From Dyella sp. S184 (GTDB lineage Bacteria; Pseudomonadota; Gammaproteobacteria; Xanthomonadales; Rhodanobacteraceae): a DNA stretch of 64,000 nucleotides. Shown piece after piece: positions 9,139 through 17,218 of the stretch. The first letter of the stretch is position 1. Each line of letters opens with the position of its first letter. A model generated the notes under the pieces. It ran no database searches. It saw nothing but the letters and a program-made list of their open reading frames with translations, and was not told the origin of the DNA. Location of the stretch: assembly GCF_009766065.1 (NCBI RefSeq), contig NZ_LMUE01000002.1:928514-992513 (forward strand). Reading direction: 5' to 3'. The translations under genes and the position numbers were made by a program.

Positions 9139-9498
9139 TCAAGCGATGCGTGCGTGCGACTCGTCCGCCAGGGGGATGACGCGCTGCTGAAGCAGCGCCT
9201 GCAGATGCGGTCGGCGATCACTGAATTCGATCAATGGCGTGACTCGCGTATAAGCCACCGACCACAGCGGAATACTCGACACAAGCTCATCCAGATGCTG
9301 CGCAGACTCCACCTCGGCGATGAAGCGCAGCGCGATACTGCCAGCCACCGGACCGCCGGCCAGAATGCAGCCCTGCTTGACCAGTGCTTCCGCACGGTCC
9401 AGCGTCGGAAAGAGCACTTCCTCGACAAAGGCGTGTGCGGCGACGACGTCCAACCGTTGGCCGGTTTTCGGATGATCCAGTTCGACAAGAAATTTCAT
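9139..9498 (-). CDS. Muconolactone-isomerase-like / YciI-like small protein
   Basis: 119 residues beginning MKFLVELDHPKTGQRLD. The spacing of hydrophobic strands and the segment SIPLWSVAYTRVTPLIEF followed by a run of basic residues match the ferredoxin-like fold of muconolactone delta-isomerase relatives. No aromatic-degradation gene is nearby, so isomerase activity is doubtful; such small proteins often have unknown substrates. It lies between the aldehyde dehydrogenase (111 bases upstream) and pntA1 (70 bases downstream), all on the minus strand. Confidence 0.72.
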   Translation of the reverse strand: MKFLVELDHPKTGQRLDVVAAHAFVEEVLFPTLDRAEALVKQGCILAGGPVAGSIALRFIAEVESAQHLDELVSSIPLWSVAYTRVTPLIEFSDRRPHLQALLQQRVIPLADESHARIA

Positions 9499-9572
9499 GT
9501 GCGTGGCCTATCAGTGGCATGTCTTTCGGTGCATGGATCCAAACCATCCGCTGCGGCCATTCGCCCAAGATG

Positions 9573-9594
9573 GGGCGCTTGCAAGGAAGCGCCC
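9573..9594 (-). terminator. Hairpin after the aldehyde dehydrogenase gene
   Basis: A perfect 8-base stem, GGGCGCTT and AAGCGCCC, encloses a 6-base loop. No T-run follows on the minus strand (CATCTTGGG), so it may be an attenuating or transcript-stabilising hairpin between two operon segments rather than a strong terminator. Confidence 0.4.
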
Positions 9595-9609
9595 TATCCA
9601 ACGCAACGA

Positions 9610-10992
9610 TCAGACCGGCGCTTCGACCTTGGCGTAGCGCACCAGCTTCTTGTTGACGAACTCCTGGATGCCCATGTCGCCGAGCTCGCGCCCGTAGCCG
9701 GAATCCTTGACGCCACCGAACGGAAGCTCGGCATCGGACCAGCTGATGTTGTTGATGAACATCATTCCGGTGTTGACGCGGCTGGCAACGCGGCGACCGC
9801 GCTCGATGTCCCTGGTAAACACCGATCCGCCCAGCCCAAAGTCGGAATCGTTGGCCAGCTCGATCGCTTCGTCCTCGTCCTTGACGCGGAAGAACATCGC
9901 CACCGGTCCGAAGAATTCATCACGGAACGCGGGGTTATCCTTCGCCACGTCGATAAGAATGGTGGGATGCATGAATGAGCCCGGACGGACCACGCGTTTG
10001 CCGCCAAGGATGACGCGTGCACCGTGTGCCACAGCGTCATCGACCTGCTTCAGCAGTTGCACCAGCGCCGATTCGGTCGAAAGCGGTCCCATGGTGGTTT
10101 TCTCGTCAAGCGGATCGCCGGCTTCCAGCGCGCCAAGCGCGGCGGAAAATCGCTCGAGAAACTTGTCCGCGATCTTGTCCACGACGATGAAGCGCTTGGC
10201 CGCACAGCAGGTCTGTCCCGTGTTGTACATGCGACCCCACACGGCCCACGGAATGGTGTGATCGAGGTCGGCATCTTCCAGCACGATGAACGCATCACTG
10301 CCGCCCAGCTCCATCGACGACGGCTTGAGGTTCTGCCCTGCCCGCGCTGCGATACTGCGACCGGCATCCACGCTACCGGTCAAAGCCACGCCCTTGATGC
10401 GATCGTCGTCGACGACCTTGTCCGACTGCGCGTGTGAGATCAGCAGGTTGGTGTAGAGGCCGACGGGCGCACCGGCATCGATAAACAGCTTTTCGAACGC
10501 GATGGCACACTGCGGCACGCAACCGGCGTGCTTGATCACCAGCACGTTGCCTGCCATGAGATGCGGGCCGGCTACGCGAGCGAGCTGGTAATACGGAAAG
10601 TTCCATGGCTCCACGCCGAAGATCACGCCGATCGGGCTGCTCTCCATATGCGCATCGCCGATGGTCGGATTGAGCTTCTGCGGCGCGAGGAAGCGCTCGG
10701 CGTTCTTCGCGTAATACGCCAGGATATCGGAACTGAACTTTACTTCGCCGCGAGCCTCATCGATGCGCTTGCCCATCTCCAGCGTCATCGTGTGCGCGAA
10801 CTCGTCCACACGTTCGCCTAGCAGCTTGGCGGCATTGGCGACAATCTTGGCGCGCTCGGCGTAGCTGGTGTGCTTCCAGGTCTTGTAGCATTTCTCAGCT
10901 GCCACCAGTTTCTCTTCCAGCTCCTTGTCGGTGAGTTCGTCGAAGCTCTTCAGGAGCTTGCCGTTGAACGGATTAACGCTTGAATAAGCCAT
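9610..10992 (-). CDS. NAD(P)-dependent aldehyde (succinate-semialdehyde type) dehydrogenase
   Basis: 460 residues, typical of the short succinate-semialdehyde dehydrogenase branch. The ALDH signature is present: [18 protein letters not shown] for the cofactor site, [13 protein letters not shown], the glutamate motif [12 protein letters not shown], the catalytic cysteine in [12 protein letters not shown], and [10 protein letters not shown] near the end. It oxidises an aldehyde to its acid. Succinate semialdehyde would link to a glutamate/GABA route, but the substrate cannot be read from sequence. It follows the zinc alcohol dehydrogenase by 82 bases, a pairing that would take an alcohol through to the acid. 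Confidence 0.9.
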   Translation of the reverse strand: MAYSSVNPFNGKLLKSFDELTDKELEEKLVAAEKCYKTWKHTSYAERAKIVANAAKLLGERVDEFAHTMTLEMGKRIDEARGEVKFSSDILAYYAKNAERFLAPQKLNPTIGDAHMESSPIGVIFGVEPWNFPYYQLARVAGPHLMAGNVLVIKHAGCVPQCAIAFEKLFIDAGAPVGLYTNLLISHAQSDKVVDDDRIKGVALTGSVDAGRSIAARAGQNLKPSSMELGGSDAFIVLEDADLDHTIPWAVWGRMYNTGQTCCAAKRFIVVDKIADKFLERFSAALGALEAGDPLDEKTTMGPLSTESALVQLLKQVDDAVAHGARVILGGKRVVRPGSFMHPTILIDVAKDNPAFRDEFFGPVAMFFRVKDEDEAIELANDSDFGLGGSVFTRDIERGRRVASRVNTGMMFINNISWSDAELPFGGVKDSGYGRELGDMGIQEFVNKKLVRYAKVEAPV

Positions 10993-11074
10993 GAGGTGTT
11001 CTTCCAGTGGATTTGCGGGAGCCGGTTAACTCGGCGGGGATGGGTTCGGTCGCGCTACCGTGACCGTCTTGTCG

Positions 11075-12133
11075 TCAGGCTTCGATCAGAACCTTTAGCG
11101 CCTTGGTATCAGCGGCGTTACCGAAGGTCTTGTAGGCATCGAGAATCTTGTCGAGCTTGAAGCGATGCGTGATCAGCAGCTTCGGATCGATCTTCCTGGC
11201 CCGCAGCGTCTCCAGCAGCATCGGCGTGCTGACGGTGTCGACCAGTCGCGTGGTGATGGTGATGTTGCGGTCCCACAGCAGCTCAAGATGCAGCTCGACC
11301 TTGGTACCGTGCACACCGATGTTGGCGATGGTGCCGCCCGGCGCGACCAGCTTTTCGCATAGCTCGAACGTAGCGGGAATCCCGACCGCCTCGATCACCG
11401 TATCGACGCCGCGATCGCCGGTGAGCTTCATCACCGCCTCGACCGCTTTGCCGTCCGTGCTGTTGACCGTGGCCGTGGCGCCAAAGCGTTTGGCGACTTC
11501 CAGACGGTTGTCGTCGAGATCGATCATGATGATCTTGGCCGGGGAATAGAATTGCGCCGTAAGCAAGGCGGCCAGACCAATCGGCCCCGAGCCGACGATG
11601 GCTACCGTATTGCCCGGCTGCACCTTGCCATTCAGCACGCCGCATTCGAACCCGGTTGGCAGAATATCGCTGAGCATGACCAGCGCATCTTCGTCAGCGC
11701 CCTCGGGAATCGGATACAAGCTCGTCTCCGCGTACGGAATCCGCACGAACTGTGCCTGCGTACCGTCGATACTGTTGCCGAGAATCCAACCGCCTGTAGT
11801 GCAATGCGAATACATCAGCTTGCGGCAGTACAGACATTTGCCGCAGGCAGTGATGCAGGAGATCAGCACGCGATCGCCGACCTTGAAGGCCGTGACGGCG
11901 GCGCCGATCTCGGCGATCACACCTACACCTTCGTGACCCAGAATACGTCCCGGCTTGCAGGTCGCCACATCGCCCTTGAGGATATGCAGATCGGTACCGC
12001 AAATGGTCGTCTTGCTGATCTTGACGATGGCATCGGTGGGCGCGGTAATCACCGGCTTTGGGTGATCTTCCAGTGCCTTCTTGCCAGGGCCCTTGTAGAC
12101 GAGTGCCTTCATCAATGAAACGGAAGCTTTCAT
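11075..12133 (-). CDS. Zinc-dependent alcohol dehydrogenase (MDR family)
   Basis: 352 residues (an ATG at 12112 would give MKALVYKGPGKKALEDHPKP, the usual family start). Zinc ligands lie in TTICGTDLHILKGD and GHEGVGVIAEIG, structural-zinc cysteines in CGKCLYCRKLMYSHC, and the Rossmann motif in VAIVGSGPIGLAALLTAQ. It belongs to the branch that includes isopropanol/secondary-alcohol and glutathione-independent formaldehyde dehydrogenases; the exact substrate is unknown. It is the first gene of the minus-strand redox run, and a shared operator/promoter (12232-12279) lies about 100 bases upstream of its start. Confidence 0.9.
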   Translation of the reverse strand: MKASVSLMKALVYKGPGKKALEDHPKPVITAPTDAIVKISKTTICGTDLHILKGDVATCKPGRILGHEGVGVIAEIGAAVTAFKVGDRVLISCITACGKCLYCRKLMYSHCTTGGWILGNSIDGTQAQFVRIPYAETSLYPIPEGADEDALVMLSDILPTGFECGVLNGKVQPGNTVAIVGSGPIGLAALLTAQFYSPAKIIMIDLDDNRLEVAKRFGATATVNSTDGKAVEAVMKLTGDRGVDTVIEAVGIPATFELCEKLVAPGGTIANIGVHGTKVELHLELLWDRNITITTRLVDTVSTPMLLETLRARKIDPKLLITHRFKLDKILDAYKTFGNAADTKALKVLIEA

Positions 12134-12231
12134 CGCAAATATTCCTGATTGACTGGTGCGCAGGGACTCCGAGAGTGGCGTTGCCGCGCGAGCGGTATCG
12201 AGCTGCTTTGCTGTTCGGTAGTCGTTGGAGC

Positions 12232-12279
12232 GACGATAGGCGCGCTGTGATCATTGCGGTAGCGTCGGAAACTACTTAG
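12232..12279 (-). promoter_or_regulatory. Shared stress-island operator and promoter, copy a (alcohol dehydrogenase operon)
   Basis: On the minus strand the 15-base element CTAAGTAGTTTCCGA (12279 to 12265) is followed 24 bases later by GCCTATCGTC (12241 to 12232), which has the position of a -10 region. Element and -10-like sequence are spaced exactly as in four other copies. The eleven bases flanking this copy, GCGGTAGCG on the plus strand, are also shared with copy b. The promoter points at the zinc alcohol dehydrogenase and the genes behind it. Confidence 0.7.
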
Positions 12280-12338
12280 TTGCTTTCTGGTGGCGTGTCA
12301 GGCGAACCAGATATCTACTAGGCCTTGGCTAGCGATCA

Positions 12339-12375
12339 CCGGGCGTACCACTGCTTGAAGTGCCATGTCGCCCGG
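12339..12375. repeat. Long imperfect inverted repeat between the BON gene and the dehydrogenase promoter
   Basis: Outer arms CCGGGCG and CGCCCGG pair perfectly, and inside them CACT and AGTG can pair around a small loop. It lies between the 3' end of the three-BON gene and operator copy a. It could be part of a termination region or simply a structured spacer. Confidence 0.4.
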
Positions 12376-12384
12376 AAAACTTAA

Positions 12385-12403
12385 CGAGGCCCATAAGACC
12401 TCG
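12385..12403 (-). terminator. Possible weak terminator after the three-BON-domain gene
   Basis: CGAGG and CCTCG form a short stem; on the minus strand it is followed by TTAAGTTTT. It is 18 bases past the stop codon of the BON gene. The stem is short, so this is tentative. Confidence 0.4.
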
Positions 12404-12420
12404 CCAAGATGCAATAGCAG

Positions 12421-13071
12421 TCAGATGATGGTGATGTTGTTCACGACTTTCTCAACACCAGCCGTGCCCCAGGCTGAGTTCCATGCCTGCTCCCGCTCCG
12501 TCCAGGTATCTACCTCGCCAGTCAAGGTGACATCGGAGCCATCGACAGCGACAAAAATTCTCTGCCCTTCGGCAATTGCCCGCCGCTTGAGTGCCGACTC
12601 GATATTTGTTTTAACATTGCTGGCAGAGACCTTGGAGGTAATCGCGATCTCGTCGTTGAGACCCTTGACACCAAGGAGGTGACGCACGGCGGTGGTCGCA
12701 GCCTGGCGCTGGTACTCCCACTCCACCCGGCCGGACAGAGTGATCCAGCCGCTCTCCACCATGATTTTTATCGTGCCTTCCGGCAGAAAGGTTTGCCATT
12801 TCAGTGCGCCCTCAGCTGCGTGGGCGATTTCAGTATCCGAGCGCCTGCTCGATCCAGGCAGTTTCACCGTCATCTCGACGGCAAGCGCACGAATACCCGA
12901 AACACGCTCGACCGCCTTCTCCGCATTCCACTTTTCCGCATAACTATCAACGTGACCAGCCAGCGTAACAACGCCACCTTTGACTTCGACGCCGATCTGA
13001 TTTGCGTTGACTGATGGCTCCCATTCCAGCTCGGAGGTGATGTCGTTCTTTAGTTGCGTGTCAGTTTTCAT
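12421..13071 (-). CDS. Triple BON-domain protein
   Basis: 216 residues made of three consecutive BON domains (about 1-70, 75-145, 148-216). Each shows the pattern of a helix, then a valine/glycine turn such as GVVTLAGHVDSYAEKWNAEK, GWITLSGRVEWEYQRQAA and SDVTLTGEVDTWTEREQA. BON proteins of the OsmY/Kbp type bind membranes or small ligands and are common in osmotic and stationary-phase stress. There is no signal peptide, so this one is probably cytoplasmic. A shared operator/promoter (13126-13173) lies 55 bases upstream of the ATG. Confidence 0.9.
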   Translation of the reverse strand: MKTDTQLKNDITSELEWEPSVNANQIGVEVKGGVVTLAGHVDSYAEKWNAEKAVERVSGIRALAVEMTVKLPGSSRRSDTEIAHAAEGALKWQTFLPEGTIKIMVESGWITLSGRVEWEYQRQAATTAVRHLLGVKGLNDEIAITSKVSASNVKTNIESALKRRAIAEGQRIFVAVDGSDVTLTGEVDTWTEREQAWNSAWGTAGVEKVVNNITII

Positions 13072-13125
13072 GAGTTAGTCCGTTGGTGGGCACTGCAGGT
13101 TCGGCAGTTCTGTAGTCGATGTGAT

Positions 13126-13173
13126 GACCATAGGCCCGACCAACCGCAAGCGGTAGCGTCGGAAATTACTTAG
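13126..13173 (-). promoter_or_regulatory. Shared stress-island operator and promoter, copy b (BON gene)
   Basis: Minus-strand element CTAAGTAATTTCCGA (13173 to 13159), then GCCTATGGTC (13135 to 13126) beginning 24 bases further on. Downstream of the -10-like sequence, copies a and b also share CGACTAC followed by GAAC, so these two promoters look like recent duplicates. Confidence 0.72.
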
Positions 13174-13174
13174 A

Positions 13175-13199
13175 AGCGAGAAGAGGTTTTCTTCTCGCT
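13175..13199 (-). terminator. Perfect hairpin after the SHOCT gene
   Basis: AGCGAGAAGA and TCTTCTCGCT form a 10-base perfect stem with loop GGTTT on the plus strand. On the minus strand it is followed by TCTAAGTAATTT, a weak T-rich tail that overlaps operator copy b. It probably ends the transcript from the SHOCT gene and insulates the BON promoter. Confidence 0.6.
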
Positions 13200-13261
13200 G
13201 ACGTATACCCTGGTATCACCGATGTGCGAACGCATCGAAGCATGCCGCGTGCGCTTCGCCT

Positions 13262-13450
13262 TCAGTCCGTTTCCGCGATATCGACCTTCATTCGGCTGAA
13301 CTCGTCACGGGCAATTTCACCGCGCGCATAGCGCTCGTTGAGAAAATCAAGCGCACCTATCTGCCTTAGTAAACCGTACTTTCTGTGTGCCGCGTAGGTA
13401 TAGCCCCAATTGCCCACGCTAGAAAAACCAGAAAAATAATCCCGAACCAT
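13262..13450 (-). CDS. Small SHOCT-domain protein
   Basis: 62 residues if started at the ATG at 13450 (MVRDYFSGFSSVGNWGYTYA). The open frame runs to 13618, but the longer start would place the shared operator/promoter (13538-13585) inside the coding region, and the extra residues have no family character. The last 35 residues, ALDFLNERYARGEIARDEF and following, are a clear SHOCT motif, an oligomerisation helix pair found at the C-terminus of many small proteins. The N-terminal part is short and aromatic. Function unknown. Confidence 0.66.
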   Translation of the reverse strand: MVRDYFSGFSSVGNWGYTYAAHRKYGLLRQIGALDFLNERYARGEIARDEFSRMKVDIAETD

Positions 13451-13537
13451 AGAAATCAGCCCCAGCCTAAATGCCAATTGCTCCGGAAATATGACTGCGT
13501 CTCGCTGTCCTCGGTTTTCGGGGGAGTGATAAGCCGT

Positions 13538-13585
13538 GACCCTAAGACTGTCGGGACATCTTAGGTAGGTTCGGAAAATACTCAG
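13538..13585 (-). promoter_or_regulatory. Shared stress-island operator and promoter, copy c (SHOCT gene)
   Basis: Minus-strand element CTGAGTATTTTCCGA (13585 to 13571) followed after 24 bases by TCTTAGGGTC (13547 to 13538), in register with the other copies. It is 88 bases upstream of the ATG at 13450 and lies inside the longer open frame, which supports the shorter gene start. Confidence 0.65.
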
Positions 13586-13647
13586 AGGAGGCAGGCTATC
13601 CATTGGTGTGAACGACACGCGCGCATAGGTCGATCCACGAAAGCGTG

Positions 13648-14445
13648 CTAGTCCGTCCAGTAACCGGTCTTTTTGTAGTGTTTGAAAACACTTACCTCAT
13701 GCTCTCGATCAAGCACACGGGAAGTGTCATAAACGGGTGAGCCTTTCACCGCTTGGCGTGTCAATCCCACCGTCACGGAGTTTTCCAGCCAACTCACCTT
13801 GTCGATCCAGCGCACCGCGATCAGCACGTCGTGTCCTATCCACCAGTCGCTGGTGGCCACGATCAAATAGCGGATCGCCCAGGTCGCCTCTTCCACCAGA
13901 AAGCCCTTGACGTGCCCGATATGTCCGTCGGACGCTTCGATGCGGTAGCCGGCGACGGCCTCGCAGCTGCGCAGGTGGGCATCGTCACCGGGCCCGGATC
14001 CAGCCTCACTGATCCTTTGGGTACGTTCGATATTGCTAAGCCCATCCGACCCGGCCATGCCATGTTCGCTGACATTCAGCAACAGGCTGGGAAAGGATCC
14101 CGCGCCCCAGAACCCGCCGTTGCCCCAGTAATACGGATAACCGAAGTAGCCCAGATAGCCGCTTTCATGTTGTCGCGAAATTGGTTTGTCCGTATCGATG
14201 TCGGGACTGCCCTTGACCTGCTGTCGCGTGATGGAAACCGACAGCACGCGGTCCAGCTGATTCACACCGGCTACTGACATGGGCGATATCAGAACTTTGC
14301 GATTCGCCAGCCAGCCACCGGTATCCACCACCAGGTAGCGCACCACCCACGATTCATCGTCGAAATACGCGCCACGAACATGGCCGATGATGCCATCGCT
14401 AGCGTGAATCGCATAACGTTCCAGATCTTTGACGGTGTGCAACAT
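13648..14445 (-). CDS. Protein with two PRC-barrel domains
   Basis: 265 residues from the ATG at 14445 (MLHTVKDLERYAIHASDGII), preceded by a strong GGAGG ribosome site; the frame extends to 14544 without support. Two PRC-barrel domains are visible: about 1-90 (IGHVRGAYFDDESWVVRYLV) and about 170-250 (GHIGHVKGFLVEEATWAIRY). A tyrosine/glycine-rich linker (YLGYFGYPYYWGNGGFWG) lies between them. PRC barrels occur in photosynthetic reaction centre H subunits, RimM and many stress proteins; here the role is unknown. It follows the outer-membrane protein gene by 108 bases. Confidence 0.88.
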   Translation of the reverse strand: MLHTVKDLERYAIHASDGIIGHVRGAYFDDESWVVRYLVVDTGGWLANRKVLISPMSVAGVNQLDRVLSVSITRQQVKGSPDIDTDKPISRQHESGYLGYFGYPYYWGNGGFWGAGSFPSLLLNVSEHGMAGSDGLSNIERTQRISEAGSGPGDDAHLRSCEAVAGYRIEASDGHIGHVKGFLVEEATWAIRYLIVATSDWWIGHDVLIAVRWIDKVSWLENSVTVGLTRQAVKGSPVYDTSRVLDREHEVSVFKHYKKTGYWTD

Positions 14446-14553
14446 GATGGTGCCTCCTTCGTGGATGGGAATGACTCGTTGGCTGAAGTAAGACCACGCG
14501 GACGCATGTGAGCGACATACCGTGCCAGCTTCCGCCAAGGGCAAAAGAAGCCT

Positions 14554-15618
14554 TCAGAACGAAATGGCGAGCGCAATCTGCGGCGACACGTATGAGCTGG
14601 TGTTTCGCCCGGCGGTCGTAAATTCCACGCCGGCGATCACGCCGACGCTACCCGACCAGTTGTATTCCACGGCTGGGGCTATGGCTGTACTGGCCGTACT
14701 GGCGCTACGCGTGCTTACCGCAACGCTGCCTGAATCCACGCCGATCGTGCGAAAGCTCTCGCCGTAGTTCTGCAGAATATCCAGGGCCAGCACCCAGCGC
14801 TGGGTAAAGGCATAGCCCGCACCGATGCCGACTTGAAAGGAAGTACCGGGCATCACATTTCCGTGGAATCCGCTATCGGTACCGTAGCTGCTGATGCCAC
14901 TGATATCCGCATGATCCAGAGGCTCGAAGGCAGCGCCATACACCCGGATCCGCACGGGATGACCATCACTGGCGTCGAACAGCGACTGCAACAGCAACCC
15001 CTCTTTAAGCATGTATACGCCACTGCCGAGGCCGTTGCTGGCCGAACTCAATCGCTGATAGTCGCCGGTCGGCAAGGTGACGCCGAACGAAGCTGTCAGC
15101 GAAGGCCACCCAGTTCGACTGTTTTCGTCGTTGAAGCGGTATTCCAGTTCGATCGGCAGATCGCCGACGCCGGTAAAATAGTTCTGCTGGCTCGAAATAT
15201 ATGAAGCCGACGGCAACGCCTCGACGGTGAGCCGGTCAGTGATGCCATATTTGAATACGAGCACGGACTCGAACTGACTCGCTTGATTGGCTACCCCGTC
15301 ATGCCGGCCGTCGTTGTCGTAGGCACCGGTGGGATTGATGAAGATCGCATAAGGCTCCAGCGCGACCAGACCCGCCTTGGGCAGGGCCGGTGACGGCGCT
15401 TCCAGTGATCCGGTAAACCATTGGTTTTGTAGCGCCGCGTAACCAACATCGGACCCGTTGTCCTGCGCACTGGCCGAACCGGCGGCGGCCAAAAGACAGG
15501 ACGCGACAAGGACACGGTGGAATCCTTTACTGCACCAGATTCGGGAAGCACGCCACAGATCCGTCTGGATGGCCTTCGGAGTTGACGCGGATTGGTGCAA
15601 GCTTATTTTCACGTCCAT
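14554..15618 (-). CDS. Outer-membrane beta-barrel protein (phenol-degradation MetA-like transporter family)
   Basis: 354 residues from the ATG at 15618, which has an AGG ribosome site. The signal peptide runs to about residue 52 (LVASCLLAAAGSASAQ). The mature protein is a set of beta-strands: ITDRLTVEALPSAS, LPIELEYRFND, ASFGVTLPTGDYQ, and the terminal phenylalanine strand SPQIALAISF. These fit the family annotated as MetA-pathway-of-phenol-degradation or putative transporter. It starts 8 bases after the permease gene, so it belongs to the decarboxylase operon and may act as its outer-membrane channel. Confidence 0.82.
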   Translation of the reverse strand: MDVKISLHQSASTPKAIQTDLWRASRIWCSKGFHRVLVASCLLAAAGSASAQDNGSDVGYAALQNQWFTGSLEAPSPALPKAGLVALEPYAIFINPTGAYDNDGRHDGVANQASQFESVLVFKYGITDRLTVEALPSASYISSQQNYFTGVGDLPIELEYRFNDENSRTGWPSLTASFGVTLPTGDYQRLSSASNGLGSGVYMLKEGLLLQSLFDASDGHPVRIRVYGAAFEPLDHADISGISSYGTDSGFHGNVMPGTSFQVGIGAGYAFTQRWVLALDILQNYGESFRTIGVDSGSVAVSTRSASTASTAIAPAVEYNWSGSVGVIAGVEFTTAGRNTSSYVSPQIALAISF

Positions 15619-15626
15619 TCCCGACC

Positions 15627-17150
15627 TCAGCCCACCGCTTTCGCGGTCTCGAAAGGTTCGAAGTTGGAATCCGATGACTTCCAACTGGGCTTATGCAACG
15701 CATAGATGATGAAAGGGATCACCACGAACACTGCACAACCGATAAGCAAGCTGGCGATATAGACGACCGGGCTGCCAGTCTTGATCTGCGGCGGCGGAAT
15801 AAAGCTCAAGGCAAGGGCGAGCAAAGCACCGGCCAGGCCGATCACGCCTACAATCCACATGCCTACATTGCCACCGGGAATCTTGAACGGACGTACTTTC
15901 TGCGGCTGTGAGTAGCGCAACCTTATTGCCGCCACATACATAATCACGTACATCAGCAAGTAGATGATCGTCGCCATCTGACTCAGGATCTGATACGCCG
16001 ATTCAACCGACGGAAGCACAGTAAACGCCACGCACAGTGCGGTGACCACGACGCCCTGCAATAGAAGGATCGACACCGGAATGCCCTGGGCGTTCGTCTT
16101 TTGCAAAACGTGCGGCAGGTAGCCGGCCTTGCCCACGGCCAGCATGCCGGTTGATGGGCCCGCCACAATTACGCTGACCTGTCCGAGCACGCCAAACGCC
16201 AGCATCGCGGCCATCACATTGCCAAGCCACGGCACGCCCATCGCCACCCACAGGTCGCGATAGGCGACAAGTAGGCTGTGATTGAGATCAATCGCGGCCT
16301 TTGGAATCACCATACCAACCGCTAGGGTGCCAAGCACGAAAATCAGCACTACCAGGACTGTGGCGATAAGAATCGATAGTGGATAGTTGCGCGTGGGATT
16401 TTCCAGATCCTGCACATGCACAGCCTGCATTTCCATACCCGCGAAATACAGAATGATGCTGGCCGCTAGGACCATGCTGTGGAAATCGCCGAAGTCGGGG
16501 AAAAAGCTGGTGTGCATTGGCATCTGGATGGGCTTGCCCATCAGAACGTAGGCTGCACCCAAAAGAATCAACACCGCCCCAGGGATGATCGTTCCGATCA
16601 ACCCCCCCAGCGAACTCAGTCGAGAAGACGCTTGCATGCCACGGAAGGTAAACAGCGTGACAAACCAGTACACTGCCAACAGCACGATGATCGTATAAAG
16701 CTTGTTATTTGACAGGGCTTCATCGAAGCTCTGCGGCCACCAGATGTAGGCGAGTGCCGCGGCGGCAAAAATAAGAACAGTAGGGAACCAGATCACTATG
16801 GCTTGCCACTGGTAATACATGGCTGCGAATCCCCAGCGCGGGCCGAACGCCTCCCCGACCCAGCGAAATACGCCGCCTTGCTTCGGAAAGGCCGACGCCA
16901 GTTCGGCGGCCACCAGGGATACCGGGACCAGAAAGAAAATCGCGGCGAAGACGTAGTAGAAAATCGACGTCAGCCCGTATTCGGCCTGCGTGGGCAGGCC
17001 GCGAAGGCTGACGATGGTGGTGATATTCATGATGGCAAAAGCCATCATGCTGATCACCACCCTCTTTTTGGATGTGGCGGGCTTTGCCGTGGCACTGACA
17101 TCGCGTGGCGACGGCGTCGTTGCAGCAGGCGGAACGCTGATGGCTGACAT
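15627..17150 (-). CDS. APC-family amino acid antiporter (GadC-like)
   Basis: 507 residues from the ATG at 17150 (MSAISVPPAATTPSPRD), preceded by AAGGA; an earlier start at 17201 is less likely. About 12 membrane helices. MMAFAIMNITTIVSLRGLP and ELASAFPKQGGVFRWVGEAFG are typical of the glutamate:GABA antiporter group, where the substrate helix is preceded by a cytosolic tail. It lies 68 bases after the PLP decarboxylase, the same arrangement as gadB-gadC. Exchange of an external amino acid for its decarboxylation product would remove protons from the cytoplasm. The actual substrate is inferred only. Confidence 0.87.
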   Translation of the reverse strand: MSAISVPPAATTPSPRDVSATAKPATSKKRVVISMMAFAIMNITTIVSLRGLPTQAEYGLTSIFYYVFAAIFFLVPVSLVAAELASAFPKQGGVFRWVGEAFGPRWGFAAMYYQWQAIVIWFPTVLIFAAAALAYIWWPQSFDEALSNNKLYTIIVLLAVYWFVTLFTFRGMQASSRLSSLGGLIGTIIPGAVLILLGAAYVLMGKPIQMPMHTSFFPDFGDFHSMVLAASIILYFAGMEMQAVHVQDLENPTRNYPLSILIATVLVVLIFVLGTLAVGMVIPKAAIDLNHSLLVAYRDLWVAMGVPWLGNVMAAMLAFGVLGQVSVIVAGPSTGMLAVGKAGYLPHVLQKTNAQGIPVSILLLQGVVVTALCVAFTVLPSVESAYQILSQMATIIYLLMYVIMYVAAIRLRYSQPQKVRPFKIPGGNVGMWIVGVIGLAGALLALALSFIPPPQIKTGSPVVYIASLLIGCAVFVVIPFIIYALHKPSWKSSDSNFEPFETAKAVG

Positions 17151-17218
17151 GGGATCGATCCTTGGAACGCGTGAACATGGCGCGGATGGCCTTGTAGCCA
17201 TCCGCGCCAGACGGAGAT

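Noticed and set aside
9411-9425. TCGGAAAGAGCAC resembling the shared operator
   Set aside because: The TACYYAG half-site is missing, and it lies within a coding region.
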